DNA of 64,000 nt from Pseudomonas alkylphenolica (GCF_004025535.1 NZ_QJRG01000033.1:682001-746000), one strand, 5' to 3'. Shown: positions 52,783-62,507, counted from the stretch's first letter. Notes: generated from the letters alone by a model not told the origin. Made by a program: numbers and translations.

Positions 52783-54060
52783 TTAGCTGGTGTGCAGCAC
52801 CGGTTGCAGGGACGACTCGCCGGCCTGCAGCTGCTCGCGGGTGTGCTCTGGTCGTACCAGCCAGAAGGCGATCAGGGTGAAGACAATGATGGCTGCGCCG
52901 ATCAGCGCCAGCGCCGACTCGAAGCCATGCGCAATGTCACCGCCGCGAACTGCGACCAATTGCCCGACTAACCAGGGCGCCAGCATGCCGGCGCTGGTAA
53001 CTCCGCCGATATGGATCGACAGCATCGAACCGCGGCGCACGCTGGGCGCAATGAACGCAACGATGGTGTTGGCGAAGGTCGGCAACACATTGATCAATAC
53101 CGCGCCAATCGCGTACAGCGCCAGTGTCGCAAGCGTGTGGCCGTGGGCCTGGGTTATCAGCAGGAAGGCCAGGCCTGCGATCAGACAGCAGGCCAGCGGG
53201 AGTACCACCATTGCTCGTTGCGGGCTGATGCCTCGCTTGAGTGCCCGTTGGGAAAATGCCGAGACGCCGAGGTTACAGAGGATGACCGCCAGGGTTACGC
53301 CCATGACCACGTAACCTGACTGCATCGCGGTCATGTTCAGGCCTTTCTGCAGGTACACCGGCACCCAGCTGTAGACCAGCGCATTGGGTAAAAAGCCCAT
53401 GAAGCCAATCAAGGTGATGCCGAGGAAAGTCCGGTTTAGCAACAACCGCCGATAGCCTGGCAAGGGTTGCCCGGCATTGTCGATTACTTCATCCACCTGC
53501 GTGCCCTCGCGACCGAAGGCCAGCCACAGCAGCATCCAGAGTAGCCCGATCAGCGCCAGCGCAAGGTAAGCCATGCGCCAACCGACCTGTGCTATCAGAA
53601 AAGGCAGACAGATCGCGGCGAGCACGGCACCGAGCATGATCGACACCTGGATCAGCGATGCGGGCATCACCCGTTCAGTGGGGCCGAACCATTTGAAGCA
53701 GGCATGCTGAGTCACGGCAGTGCCAGGGCCGGTACCGGCACCCAGCATCAAGCGGCTGAGTACCAGTGCAGCGAAGCTGCTGCTGACGCTCACCAGCAGT
53801 TGCGAGACCATCCACACCACGGACATGCCCACCAGGATCCAGCGGCTGGGAAAGCGGTTGGCGAGAAAGCCCACCGCCACCCCGGAGATTGAATAGAGGA
53901 AAAAGAACGCACTGCCGATGAAGCCGAATTCAGCGGGTGTGAGTTTCAGCTCATCAATGATCTGGGCGCCGGCGAAGGCAAAGATGCTCTTGTCCAGCAC
54001 GCTGATGATCATTACTGCCATCAGCATCACCAACACGAGGTTACGTCGGGAGAACGGCAT
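52783..54060 (-). CDS. MFS transporter (anion:cation symporter-like)
   Basis: A 425-residue inner membrane carrier with about 12 helices. The N-terminal SVLDKSIFAFAGAQI and the loop GFLANRFPSRWIL, then LGAGTGPGTAVTQH, resemble the anion:cation symporter group that imports organic acids. It lies 77 bp after the LysR gene on the same strand, so the LysR protein may control it. Substrate unknown. Confidence 0.78.
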   Translation of the reverse strand: MPFSRRNLVLVMLMAVMIISVLDKSIFAFAGAQIIDELKLTPAEFGFIGSAFFFLYSISGVAVGFLANRFPSRWILVGMSVVWMVSQLLVSVSSSFAALVLSRLMLGAGTGPGTAVTQHACFKWFGPTERVMPASLIQVSIMLGAVLAAICLPFLIAQVGWRMAYLALALIGLLWMLLWLAFGREGTQVDEVIDNAGQPLPGYRRLLLNRTFLGITLIGFMGFLPNALVYSWVPVYLQKGLNMTAMQSGYVVMGVTLAVILCNLGVSAFSQRALKRGISPQRAMVVLPLACCLIAGLAFLLITQAHGHTLATLALYAIGAVLINVLPTFANTIVAFIAPSVRRGSMLSIHIGGVTSAGMLAPWLVGQLVAVRGGDIAHGFESALALIGAAIIVFTLIAFWLVRPEHTREQLQAGESSLQPVLHTS

Positions 54061-54137
54061 ACAGGGCTACTCCATGGGTCAGGCAGGCAGGATGCCGCAG
54101 CCGCTGGTCGCTGAATAATGATCTATCGGCATGCTTA

Positions 54138-55058
54138 TCAGGGTTGGTTATGGAGCGGTGAACGCAAAGATGGCGGGTTTTTGAAGGCGTAGATGATGTC
54201 GTCGACAAGCATCTGTGTTTCCCGGGTCATCAGTTCTGCAGGCCGGCACACCAGGGAGATGTCGGTGCCGGGCACGCGCTCTGCGATCGACAGCATGTCC
54301 AGATTGCCAGACACGATGGGCAAGTCGAACACCCGACGCGACCAGCTACTCACGGCATCGGTTGTGGCGGCGAGCTCTGCGTAAAGCACTACCGACGCGC
54401 AGACGATGGTGCGTTCTGGCGGCTTGACCCCGTACTCCTCGAACATGCGGCCGGCCAGTGCACTGTCCAGCGCGTCAGGCAGCAGCCATTCCTGGTCGAG
54501 CAATTCGCTCAATGAGCGCGCCTTCGACAGTGGATGGCCTTTGCGCACCGCCAGCGTGGTGGGTTGCGCGTAAAGCTCGTGCCACTCAAAGCCTTCAACA
54601 CTACGCACCGGCGGATGGGAAGTCAGGGCCAGATCCAGCTGACCTTCACGCAAACCTTCCAGTAGTTTGGCCGGGCGCAGTTCAAGGATCTGCAGTTGCA
54701 CCTTTGGAAAGCGCTTGCGGTAGCTGAGGATGCAACTGACGAACTGTTGGCTGGGCGTTACAGGCGACACGCCGATGGTCACCCGACCGTCCATGGTGCC
54801 CTTGAGTGTTTCGATTTCGTCCCGCGCCCGGCGTACTTCCTCTACTACCAGGCGCGCGCGGCGCACCAGATGCTCACCATAAGGGGTGGCGGTGATGCCA
54901 CGATTCGATCGCACCAACAGGGGCACGCCCAGTTCCGACTCCAGTTCCTTGATGCTCTTTGACAGGGCCGGCTGGGAAATATGCAGTAACCGTGAGGCCT
55001 CCTGAATACTGCCACTTTCGCAGATCGCGACGATGGCGCGCAGTTGATGCAACTTCAT
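54138..55058 (-). CDS. LysR-family transcriptional regulator
   Basis: A 306-residue regulator. Helix-turn-helix in residues 1-60 (SGSIQEASRLLHISQPALSKSIKELESELG) and a two-lobed effector domain from about 90. ATG 55058 is chosen; a GTG two codons upstream (55064) is an alternative. It lies between the MFS gene and the DUF1329 gene on the same strand, so it may control either. Effector unknown. Confidence 0.82.
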   Translation of the reverse strand: MKLHQLRAIVAICESGSIQEASRLLHISQPALSKSIKELESELGVPLLVRSNRGITATPYGEHLVRRARLVVEEVRRARDEIETLKGTMDGRVTIGVSPVTPSQQFVSCILSYRKRFPKVQLQILELRPAKLLEGLREGQLDLALTSHPPVRSVEGFEWHELYAQPTTLAVRKGHPLSKARSLSELLDQEWLLPDALDSALAGRMFEEYGVKPPERTIVCASVVLYAELAATTDAVSSWSRRVFDLPIVSGNLDMLSIAERVPGTDISLVCRPAELMTRETQMLVDDIIYAFKNPPSLRSPLHNQP

Positions 55059-55163
55059 GGACACACACCTGAACTGAGGGGATGCGAACTAGAGCATAAA
55101 AAGCAGCGTCGGACGAGTCCGCGCCCACGGGTAGCATTACCATCCCGTGGGTGCTGCGGGCTG

Positions 55164-56525
55164 TCAGCGAATCCCGGTAGCGCGCAAGGCGTTCGGGGTG
55201 AAATCTTTGCTCGATGCATTCAGCGAGAAGTCGTAGCTGTTCTTCTTCTCTTCGTTGCGCAGGCCCGAGACCGTGTAGCGACCGTTGGACACGTCGTAGT
55301 GAGTCTCGGCCGTCAGCCAGGGGAACTGCTGGTCGTAGAAGAACCGTGCATGCCCCTCGGAAACCCGCCACAGGTTGCCACGGCCGTCGTAGGCATCGAC
55401 TTCGGCAACCTGCCAGCTGTCTTCGTCGATGTACAGGTCACGCTTGCTGTAGACATGGCGCTGCCCCGGCTTCAGGGTGGCGACCACATGCCAGACCCGG
55501 TGCAGTTCGTAGCGGGTGTGGTCGGGATTCAGGTGGCCCGGACGAATGATGTCGTCGTACTTGAGCTTCGGTGAGTCCAGGGCATAGCTGTTGTAGGGGA
55601 TGTAGACCTCTTTCTTGCCCACCAGCTTCCAGTCATAGCGATCGGGTGCACCGTTGAACATGTCGAAGTCGTCGTAAGTACGCATGCCTTCGGCGCCGGG
55701 GCTGTCGTATCCCACCTGTGGCGCACGGCGCACCCGGCGCTGGCCGGCGTTGTATACCCAGGCCATTCGCGGCTCGGCGACCTGATCGAGGGTTTCCAGC
55801 ACCAGCATCACGCTGCCGGCCCGACGGGGTGGCGAGAGGATTTCCTGGCGGAAGTAGAAGAGGATATTCGCCATCTTCTGCGGGTCGTAATCCTTCAGCC
55901 CGAACGGAAAGGCGAACTGCTCTTTCATCATGCTGACGGTGTAGGTGCCGTTATCTTGCGGGTTCATTTGGGCGGTGTTGCGCAGGATAGAATCGCCCCG
56001 GTAACGGGTGATGTGGTTCCAGATCACTTCCAGGCCAGTCTGAGGAATCGGGAATGGAATCGACATCGTGAAGTTCTGTAGCCCGTTACCGCCTTCGGCA
56101 AGGGTGGTGCGCGTGGCGTTTTCCTTCACGGCGGCAAACACCTTCGGCGGCAGAGTGACGCTGCGATGGGTGGTGTACACCGGAATGCGGTAGGTGTCCG
56201 GAAACCGTTTGAACATCGCCAACTGACCGGGGGTCAGACGCGCCTTGTACTGTTCGGCGTTTTGCGCGGTGATGACGAACAGGGGCTTTTCGTCGGCATA
56301 AGGGTTGGGGATAAAGCCGCCGGCGTCCACTGCACCGGTGCTCGCCGGCAGGCCGCCGGTCCAGGCCGGGATGCTGCCGTCGGCGTTAGCGGCTTTCTCG
56401 GCGCCGATAGGCGTCAGGTCACGTCCCAGGCGTGCGGCTTCCTGTTCGGACACCGCGGCCATCACCTGGCCGGTCAACAGGCTCAAGGCCAGGCAGCTGC
56501 TGCGGATCAAGGATTTGCGAAACAT
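55164..56525 (-). CDS. DUF1329 envelope protein
   Basis: A 453-residue protein with a signal peptide (SCLALSLLTGQVMAA). The family is DUF1329, which resembles LolB-type lipid carriers and nearly always occurs beside DUF1302. YTTHRSV, GLEVIWNHITRYRG and WAYTAGQRRVRRAPQVGYD-like segments are typical (here MAWVYNAGQRRVRRAP). It follows the DUF1302 gene by 26 bp and is presumably its periplasmic partner. Function is not established; hydrophobic compound handling is inferred. Confidence 0.8.
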   Translation of the reverse strand: MFRKSLIRSSCLALSLLTGQVMAAVSEQEAARLGRDLTPIGAEKAANADGSIPAWTGGLPASTGAVDAGGFIPNPYADEKPLFVITAQNAEQYKARLTPGQLAMFKRFPDTYRIPVYTTHRSVTLPPKVFAAVKENATRTTLAEGGNGLQNFTMSIPFPIPQTGLEVIWNHITRYRGDSILRNTAQMNPQDNGTYTVSMMKEQFAFPFGLKDYDPQKMANILFYFRQEILSPPRRAGSVMLVLETLDQVAEPRMAWVYNAGQRRVRRAPQVGYDSPGAEGMRTYDDFDMFNGAPDRYDWKLVGKKEVYIPYNSYALDSPKLKYDDIIRPGHLNPDHTRYELHRVWHVVATLKPGQRHVYSKRDLYIDEDSWQVAEVDAYDGRGNLWRVSEGHARFFYDQQFPWLTAETHYDVSNGRYTVSGLRNEEKKNSYDFSLNASSKDFTPNALRATGIR

Positions 56526-56551
56526 GGTCTACCTCCAGGAACAAAGGGACG

Positions 56552-58444
56552 TTAGAAACTCACGCCCATGCTGACGGCGAGGAAGTCGCGGTCGGTGTTG
56601 GTGTTGAAGTCACCGCCGAAGTAATCGGTGTAACTGACGGCCAGGTTGTAGCGGGTCATGTATTCGGCATCCAGACCAATGCTCACTGACTTGTCGCCTT
56701 CGTTGAAGGTCGGGCCAAAACCTTCGACGTCGTGGGCGAAGGACAGACTCGGGCGTAGTACTACACCACCGATCAGGTCGGCGTATTCCAGCCCGGCACG
56801 CAGCCGGTAACCCCAGGAGTCGGCGGTGTAGAAGCCTTTGCTGCTGCACTGGTCCGGGTTGGCGGAGTTGGCTACCTGGCGACACAGGTTGTTGCCAGAA
56901 ATGCCACCGAGCAAAGGCGCGCTACCAGCTTCGGACAATTCACCGTTGCCATAGATACTGCTGCGGCCAAAGCGCAGATCTGAACCATCGGTCGCGCCCA
57001 GGTCGGCGATGTGGCTGTAGCCGAGCTCACCCACCAGCGTCAGCCGGTCGGCACCGATGAAGGTCAACTGGTCGATGGTGCGGGTCAGGGTGACTTGTGC
57101 CTGGGTGAACGGCTTGCGTACATAGCCATTGATCAGCGAGCCGTAGGCGGAACTGGCGAAACCGGTCTGGAAGATCGGCAGGCCGGCATTGACCCGCGGG
57201 TTGGTGGCAGCAGCACCAAGGGTGGCGGCTGCCGATACATCGCTGGCGTTTAGCGACAGCGGCATGTTTGGCCGGTAGCTGAGTTCGCCGGCCACGGCGG
57301 TGGCGCCGACAGTGGTGCTGAAGCTCAGGCCGAACAGACGAATGTCTTCCGGATACTCCAGGTAATAGCGTGCCGTACTGACACCGCCCCGCCCTGCCAG
57401 CCCGCCCACCGGGTCGACCAGGGCGCCGCGGCCTACGGCCCAGGTGCTGGTCGGGGTTCGGCTGTGATAGTTCATGGCGTAGAAGCCGAACTCGGTGTCA
57501 TTGAGTTCGGGCACCATCCAGCGCAGGGCCACGCCGAACTGGCCGCTGTCGCGCGGTTCTTTGTCCGAGAGCCGAGGTACATAACCGTAACCCCCAAGCA
57601 CACCGGTGCCGTCGATATCGCGGTCAAAGTCGCTGCCGTTGATTGCCATGTTGATGTCGCAGCCCTTGGCGGCTACATCGCTGCTGAAGAAGGTGCCGCA
57701 GTTGTCGGCGACGGTCTTTTCCCACTGCAATTGGTAGAAAGTCTCGACCGACAGGTTGTCGGTCAGGCCCTGGTTGAAATAGAGCATGCTGACCGGAATC
57801 AGCGCTTCCTTGACCTCGGAGCCTGGGCGGCGCAAGGCCGAGACATCGACCGGGTTGATGCTGTTGATGCCGTTCTGGATAAAGGTGCTTTCACCCCAGC
57901 TGACTACCTGACGGCCGGCGCGCACAGTGCCGGGCAGGTCGTTGACGGTGTAGTTGTGGTAGACGAAGGCATCCAGCAGCTCGACGCCCGAGGCTTTGGC
58001 GGCATTGTCGCGGTGGTTGTCGTCGATGTCGTAGAGCGGGCGGCTTTCGTCTTTGAGCTCAAAGTCGTACCAGTACTTGCCACGTACGAACACGCCGGTG
58101 TCGCCGTACTTGAGTTCAAGGTCGTGCACGCCCTTGAAGATCTTCGAAAAGGTCTCGCCTTTCTTGAAGTTCAGGCGTCCGTCATCGGAGGTCTGGGTGG
58201 AGGCTGTGCCGCCGTTGCGACTGCCAATGAACGCACGGTCCGGGCTGTCCATGGCCCAGCTTGCCCCAATGGACAGGCTGGAGTCTAAACGCCCTTCTAT
58301 TTCCCCGATGTTGAAGGTAACGGCCTGCGCGCCTGTTGCCGCGAGTGTCAGGCTGACTGCCAGCGGCAGTGCGCGAAGCCGAAGGCCCGCGACGCCGGTT
58401 ATTGTTTTTTTCATAGTGCTCTGCGCCTTGAACCTGCTGTTCAT
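56552..58444 (-). CDS. DUF1302 outer membrane barrel protein
   Basis: A 630-residue protein of the DUF1302 family, predicted outer membrane barrel: signal peptide with core SLTLAATGAQA, then NIGEIEGRLDSSLSIGASWAM, GNFDLYHAYVY-like segments and a terminal strand ending VSMGVSF with a final Phe. The start at 58444 has GGGGAGG 7 nt upstream. DUF1302 and DUF1329 occur together, often with an MMPL/RND pump, in loci for hydrophobic compounds; no such pump is seen here. The substrate is unknown. Confidence 0.8.
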   Translation of the reverse strand: MNSRFKAQSTMKKTITGVAGLRLRALPLAVSLTLAATGAQAVTFNIGEIEGRLDSSLSIGASWAMDSPDRAFIGSRNGGTASTQTSDDGRLNFKKGETFSKIFKGVHDLELKYGDTGVFVRGKYWYDFELKDESRPLYDIDDNHRDNAAKASGVELLDAFVYHNYTVNDLPGTVRAGRQVVSWGESTFIQNGINSINPVDVSALRRPGSEVKEALIPVSMLYFNQGLTDNLSVETFYQLQWEKTVADNCGTFFSSDVAAKGCDINMAINGSDFDRDIDGTGVLGGYGYVPRLSDKEPRDSGQFGVALRWMVPELNDTEFGFYAMNYHSRTPTSTWAVGRGALVDPVGGLAGRGGVSTARYYLEYPEDIRLFGLSFSTTVGATAVAGELSYRPNMPLSLNASDVSAAATLGAAATNPRVNAGLPIFQTGFASSAYGSLINGYVRKPFTQAQVTLTRTIDQLTFIGADRLTLVGELGYSHIADLGATDGSDLRFGRSSIYGNGELSEAGSAPLLGGISGNNLCRQVANSANPDQCSSKGFYTADSWGYRLRAGLEYADLIGGVVLRPSLSFAHDVEGFGPTFNEGDKSVSIGLDAEYMTRYNLAVSYTDYFGGDFNTNTDRDFLAVSMGVSF

Positions 58445-58672
58445 GAGAAAGCCTCCCCGTCGGCGGGGCGGTTGCATGGTAAGCAGCGAGTCACAGCGAC
58501 GGCTTCTGAAAAAAAGTGATGCCCATAGCCAAATGAGAGGGTGGCAGGTGTGAGTGCTCTTGCCGCACAAGGGGTTGATAACTTGTGGCTATCGGGATGA
58601 ACCGTATTCAATCTGCTGTCGTGCAGGCTTGCCCTATAGTCCGGTCGGATTTCACCCCTTGCGAGGTAGACC
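58445..58672. promoter_or_regulatory. Divergent promoter region between the DUF1302 and CapA genes
   Basis: A 228-bp gap between divergent genes, so promoters for both should be here. I could not identify convincing -10/-35 elements or a palindrome with confidence. A GC-rich hairpin, CCCCG and CGGGG (58456-58469), sits near the DUF1302 ribosome site. Confidence 0.4.
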
Positions 58673-59995
58673 ATGAAGATTGCCCTGACCGGCGACAGTA
58701 TCCTGCAGCGTCGTCTGCACAGCCGTGACGATCAGACGCTGAGTCCGCTGTTTGACCTGATCCGCGCAGCGGACGTGAGCTTCACCAATCTTGAGGTGTT
58801 GCCCAACGACTTTGCCGGTGACCCGGCACTGGAAAGCGGTGGCTCCCATTTCGGTGCCCCGGCCTGGGTGCTCGACGAACTGGTCGAGGGTGGCTTTGAC
58901 GTGTTCTCCACCGCCAACAACCACAGCCTGGATTACGGCATCAGCGGCCTTCACGCCGCCCATGAACAGCTACGCAAGCGTGAATTGCTGTTCGCCGGCA
59001 CCGGGCGAAACCTCGAAGAAGCTCGTCGCCCGGTGTACTGCAGCAAACCGGCGGGTACCGTCGCAATGCTGGCTTGCAGCTCGACCTACGGCAAGGGCCA
59101 GGAAGCCAGTGACCAGAGCCGCGACATGCCTGGCCGCCCGGGCCTCAACCCGTTGGGCTACGACACCCTGCATGAAGTCAGTACCGAACAGATGACACAG
59201 GTGCGCCAGTTGATTGCCGACCTTGGTCTGGATCGTCTGTACCAAGGCGCGGTCGATCTGGGCTTCGCTCATCCCCTGCCCGACCCTTCGCTGCAGGTGT
59301 TTGGCCCGTTCACACCGCTGCTGTTTCGTGAAGGTGCGCGCACCCGGCTGCGTACTCTTGTGCGCAAGAAAGACCTGGATGGCATTTTGCGTTGGGTCGA
59401 GGAAGCACGGCTGACTTCGGACATCGTGATGGTCAGCCTGCATGCCCACGAACTGGGCTATAACGAAGCGGGTGAATGGGACCTCGAAGTACCCGCCGAA
59501 TTCATCCAGCCAGTGGCGCGCAAGCTGATCGACGCGGGCGTCGATATCGTGGTGGGTCATGGCCCGCATTTGCTGCGTGGCATGGAAATCTACCAAGGCA
59601 AACCGATCTTCTACAGCCTGGGTAACTTCATCGGTCAGAATGAACTGGTTGAACGTCTACCGGTGGACAGCTACGACCAGTTCCGCGTCGACCGCCAGCA
59701 GACACCGTCCAAGGTGTTCTTGCAGCGCACCCGCAACGACACGCGCAGCTTCCCGTCCGATGCGCGTTTCTGGGAGAGCATTGTGCCGATCTGCACCTTC
59801 GACGGTCGCACCCTGACGGGCATCGAACTACACCCGGTGCATTTGGGGCTCGGCGAAGCCATCCACCGACGCGGCCGACCACGGCTGGCCGCAGGTGATC
59901 AGGCCTGGGCAATCCTGCAACGCTTTGCAGCGCTGTGCGCTGGCTATGAAACCCGTCTGGAAATCAACGCGGACACGGCGCGCGTTGTGCTCTGA
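58673..59995 (+). CDS. CapA-family metallophosphatase-like protein
   Basis: A 440-residue protein of the CapA family (calcineurin-like fold; named for poly-gamma-glutamate synthesis). It has no signal peptide or membrane anchor. Metal-binding segments: TGDSILQRR at residues 5-13, TNLEV near 38, STANNHSLDYG near 80 with the NH pair, VSLHAHELGYN near 258, VGHGPHLLRGMEIYQG near 290 and YSLGNFIGQ near 310. It stands alone, divergent from the DUF1302 gene. The real substrate is unknown, and polyglutamate genes are not seen nearby. Confidence 0.78.
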   Translation: MKIALTGDSILQRRLHSRDDQTLSPLFDLIRAADVSFTNLEVLPNDFAGDPALESGGSHFGAPAWVLDELVEGGFDVFSTANNHSLDYGISGLHAAHEQLRKRELLFAGTGRNLEEARRPVYCSKPAGTVAMLACSSTYGKGQEASDQSRDMPGRPGLNPLGYDTLHEVSTEQMTQVRQLIADLGLDRLYQGAVDLGFAHPLPDPSLQVFGPFTPLLFREGARTRLRTLVRKKDLDGILRWVEEARLTSDIVMVSLHAHELGYNEAGEWDLEVPAEFIQPVARKLIDAGVDIVVGHGPHLLRGMEIYQGKPIFYSLGNFIGQNELVERLPVDSYDQFRVDRQQTPSKVFLQRTRNDTRSFPSDARFWESIVPICTFDGRTLTGIELHPVHLGLGEAIHRRGRPRLAAGDQAWAILQRFAALCAGYETRLEINADTARVVL

Positions 59996-60011
59996 TCCTG
60001 CTTGTGAAATT

Positions 60012-60043
60012 CCAATGTCAGCCCCCCAACGTGCTGACATTGG
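60012..60043. terminator. Hairpin between convergent capA-like and fisR-like genes
   Basis: Perfect 11-bp stem CCAATGTCAGC / GCTGACATTGG with a 10-nt loop. No T tract follows, so it may be a bidirectional stop or protective structure. Confidence 0.55.
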
Positions 60044-60059
60044 TAGCGCATGGATGATG

Positions 60060-61373
60060 CTAGTGTTTTTCCAACGCCTTCAACCGCCGATACAGGGTGC
60101 GCTCGCTCATCCGCAAGTGCTTTGCCAGTTCGGCGCGTGACCCTGCGAAGTTATCCACTGCCTGCGCCAGGTGCCCAAGGCTGTTTGCTGGTTGCCTTCT
60201 GTGTTGGCCGTCGGTGGCAGGTTCCTTGAACTCGGCGGGCAAATGTTCAAGGCGGATGACTCCGTCATCGGCAAACAACCGCGCCCGTTCAAGGATGTTG
60301 CGCAGCTCACGGATATTGCCGGGATAGGCATACAGGCTCAGGACGTTCATCGCCTCCCGATCAACCCGGGGTGCCGCACTCCCTGCGATGCGCTGTAACA
60401 AACTCTCGATCAGCAACGGCAAGTCATCGACCCGCTCTCTGAGCGCCGGCAATCGAATGGGAAAACCGCTGATCCGGTAATACAGGTCTTCGCGAAAGCT
60501 GCCCGCCGCCACCATCTCCTTGAGCGGCTTATGCGTGGCCGACACCAGCCTGAAGTCCGAATGAACAGTGCGCAGGCTACCGACCGGGCGAAAGCTGCCG
60601 GATTCGATCAGGCGCAGCAGTTTGACTTGCATGGCCAGCGGTACTTCGCCGATCTCATCGAGAAACAAGGTGCCGCCATGGGCCGCTTCGGCCAGGCCGA
60701 TCTTGCGTTGCAGCGCACCGGTGAATGCACCTTTCTCGTAACCGAACAGCTCACTCTCGAACAATGACTCGTTCAGCCCGGTGCAGTCGACGACGACCAA
60801 CGGGCCGTTGGCGCGGGGGCTGCCCAGGTGCAAGGCGCGGGCAAAGAGCTCCTTGCCGGTGCCTGACTCACCCTGCAGCAGCACCGGGATCTGTGCCGGC
60901 GCGGCGCGCTGCAGGCTGGACAAGGCGTCGGTAAACGCGCTCGAGCGCCCGACCAGACCTTGCTGTTGAGGTTGTGCCGACGCCACGGCAATGCTGCTGA
61001 GGCGTTCGACAAAGGCTACCACCTCGCCGTCCGCGTTCAGGATCGGCCGCAACTCGACATCCACGTGCTCCGGCCCCCGCGGAGTGTGGTGCACATGCAG
61101 CACCCTTTCCGGGGCGCGGCTGTCCCAGGCTTTGCGCATCGGGCACAACTCGCCAGCCTGATCGCAGGGCACGGCATAGTGATGGGACACCCGGTGGCAT
61201 TTACCTCCGACGGGCGATTGGCCTCCAGCGGTGAACTGGCGCTGATAGGCCGCGTTGGCAGCCAGGATGTTGTAGTCAGTGTCCAGCACGATGCTCGGTT
61301 GTGGGTCGTGTTCGAGGTAGGACACCAGCGATTGAACGGCAGGATCAGGAATTTCTTGCGAAGAATAAGCCAT
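60060..61373 (-). CDS. fisR: Sigma-54 activator, FisR-like sulfane sulfur sensor
   Basis: Enhancer-binding activator of 437 residues: N-terminal PAS-like sensor (about 15-130), AAA+ domain (GESGTGKE at 168-175, GAFTGA near 214 for sigma-54 contact) and a C-terminal Fis-type helix-turn-helix ([19 protein letters not shown]). The sensor has three cysteines, C59, C70 and C77, spaced 11 and 7 apart. This equals the C53/C64/C71 pattern known to sense persulfide in Cupriavidus FisR. The start at 61373 is chosen by homology. It is divergent from the persulfide dioxygenase gene, whose promoter is of sigma-54 type. Symbol by analogy. Confidence 0.86.
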   Translation of the reverse strand: MAYSSQEIPDPAVQSLVSYLEHDPQPSIVLDTDYNILAANAAYQRQFTAGGQSPVGGKCHRVSHHYAVPCDQAGELCPMRKAWDSRAPERVLHVHHTPRGPEHVDVELRPILNADGEVVAFVERLSSIAVASAQPQQQGLVGRSSAFTDALSSLQRAAPAQIPVLLQGESGTGKELFARALHLGSPRANGPLVVVDCTGLNESLFESELFGYEKGAFTGALQRKIGLAEAAHGGTLFLDEIGEVPLAMQVKLLRLIESGSFRPVGSLRTVHSDFRLVSATHKPLKEMVAAGSFREDLYYRISGFPIRLPALRERVDDLPLLIESLLQRIAGSAAPRVDREAMNVLSLYAYPGNIRELRNILERARLFADDGVIRLEHLPAEFKEPATDGQHRRQPANSLGHLAQAVDNFAGSRAELAKHLRMSERTLYRRLKALEKH

Positions 61374-61420
61374 AAGACACCAGGGAAATCTCCCGAGCAG
61401 CTTAACTGAAGGCGAGAGGG

Positions 61421-61495
61421 ACTGCCAAAAACTGCCAGGGACTGCCATGACCTGGCAGAAACAACGGCAGTCTGCCAGCTGCCAGGCGACTGCCA
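61421..61495. promoter_or_regulatory. Array of CTGCCA repeats, probable activator binding region
   Basis: ACTGCCA recurs at 61421, 61431 and 61441 with exact 10-bp spacing and again at 61489, and CTGCCA at 61472 and 61479. Inverted copies TGGCAG at 61453 and GGCAGT at 61466 form palindromes with them. The array lies 48-122 bp upstream of the sigma-54 promoter, the usual enhancer position. Confidence 0.72.
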
Positions 61496-61542
61496 GTCAA
61501 TGAAACCGGCGCTTTAGCCTGAAAACAGGCTGCTACAAGGGG

Positions 61543-61557
61543 TGGCACGCATCTTGA
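61543..61557 (+). promoter_or_regulatory. Sigma-54 promoter of the sulfide oxidation genes
   Basis: TGGCACGCATCTTGA matches TGGCACG-N4-TTGC at all but the last consensus base. Predicted transcription start is about 61569 and the gene starts at 61623. Confidence 0.82.
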
Positions 61558-61622
61558 TAACAGGCTGATCAATGCGCACACGGCTTTACGCCATGGCACA
61601 CGAAAAATTCTGGAGAGCGGTA

Positions 61623-62507
61623 ATGATCATCGGCGGCAATATGTATGTGGAGGCGCTGTTCGACAGTGCGACCTCGACCATCAGTTATCTGGTGATGGAT
61701 CGTGCTAGCGGTCAATGTGCATTGATCGACAGCGTGCTCGACTACGATCCCAAGGCCGGGCGTACCAGCACGGCCTCGGCCGACGCCCTGATTGCCCGGG
61801 TTCAGGAGCTGGGTGCCAAGGTCCAGTGGATTCTGGAAACCCATGTGCATGCCGATCACCTGTCGGCAGCGGCGTATCTCAAGCAGGCACTGGGTGGCCA
61901 GGTGGCCATTGGCAGCCAGATTACCCAGGTACAGAAAGTCTTCGGTGCCCTGTTCAATGCCGACCCGACGTTCGCCCGCGATGGCAGCCAGTTCGATGCG
62001 CTGTTCGAGGATGAGCAGGTGTTTGCCATCGGTAGCTTGCGCGCCAAGGCACTGCATACGCCAGGCCATACGCCAGCGTGCATGACCTACGTGGTGGAGA
62101 GTGAAGGGCAAAGCATCGCCTTTGTCGGTGACACCCTGTTCATGCCGGACTACGGCACGGCCCGTTGCGACTTCCCAGGTGCCAGTGCGCGCACGCTGTA
62201 CCGCTCGATCCAGCGCATTCTCGCCCTCCCCGCTGAAACCCGATTATTCATGTGCCATGACTACCTGCCGGGTGGCCGTGAGCTTCGTTACATGACCACG
62301 GTGGCAGAGCAACGCACCAGCAATATCCACGTGCGTGAGGGCATCAGCGAAGACGCATTTGTCGCCATGCGCGAAGCCCGCGATGCAACCCTCGACATGC
62401 CGGTGCTGATCCTGCCGTCGGTGCAGATCAACATGCGCAGTGGGCAACTGCCAGAACCCGAAGAAAACGGCGTGCGCTACCTGAAGATTCCGCTGAACGC
62501 ACTCTGA
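61623..62507 (+). CDS. pdo: Persulfide dioxygenase-type MBL-fold enzyme
   Basis: Non-heme iron enzyme of the ETHE1/Blh group that oxidises glutathione persulfide to sulfite. The 294-residue protein has the metallo-beta-lactamase motif THVHADH (H74, H76, D78, H79), the third histidine in HTPGHTPAC, GDTLFMPDYGTARCDFPG with the bridging Asp and a conserved cysteine, and CHDYLPGG. The start at 61623 has GGAGAG 5 nt upstream; ATG 61641 is less likely. It is driven by a sigma-54 promoter and followed after 37 bp by the sulfide:quinone oxidoreductase gene. Confidence 0.9.
   Translation: MIIGGNMYVEALFDSATSTISYLVMDRASGQCALIDSVLDYDPKAGRTSTASADALIARVQELGAKVQWILETHVHADHLSAAAYLKQALGGQVAIGSQITQVQKVFGALFNADPTFARDGSQFDALFEDEQVFAIGSLRAKALHTPGHTPACMTYVVESEGQSIAFVGDTLFMPDYGTARCDFPGASARTLYRSIQRILALPAETRLFMCHDYLPGGRELRYMTTVAEQRTSNIHVREGISEDAFVAMREARDATLDMPVLILPSVQINMRSGQLPEPEENGVRYLKIPLNAL

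Noticed and set aside
55124-55151. CCCACGGG / CCCGTGGG hairpin after the DUF1329 gene as a terminator
   Set aside because: Good stem but a 12-nt loop and no T tract on the transcribed strand.
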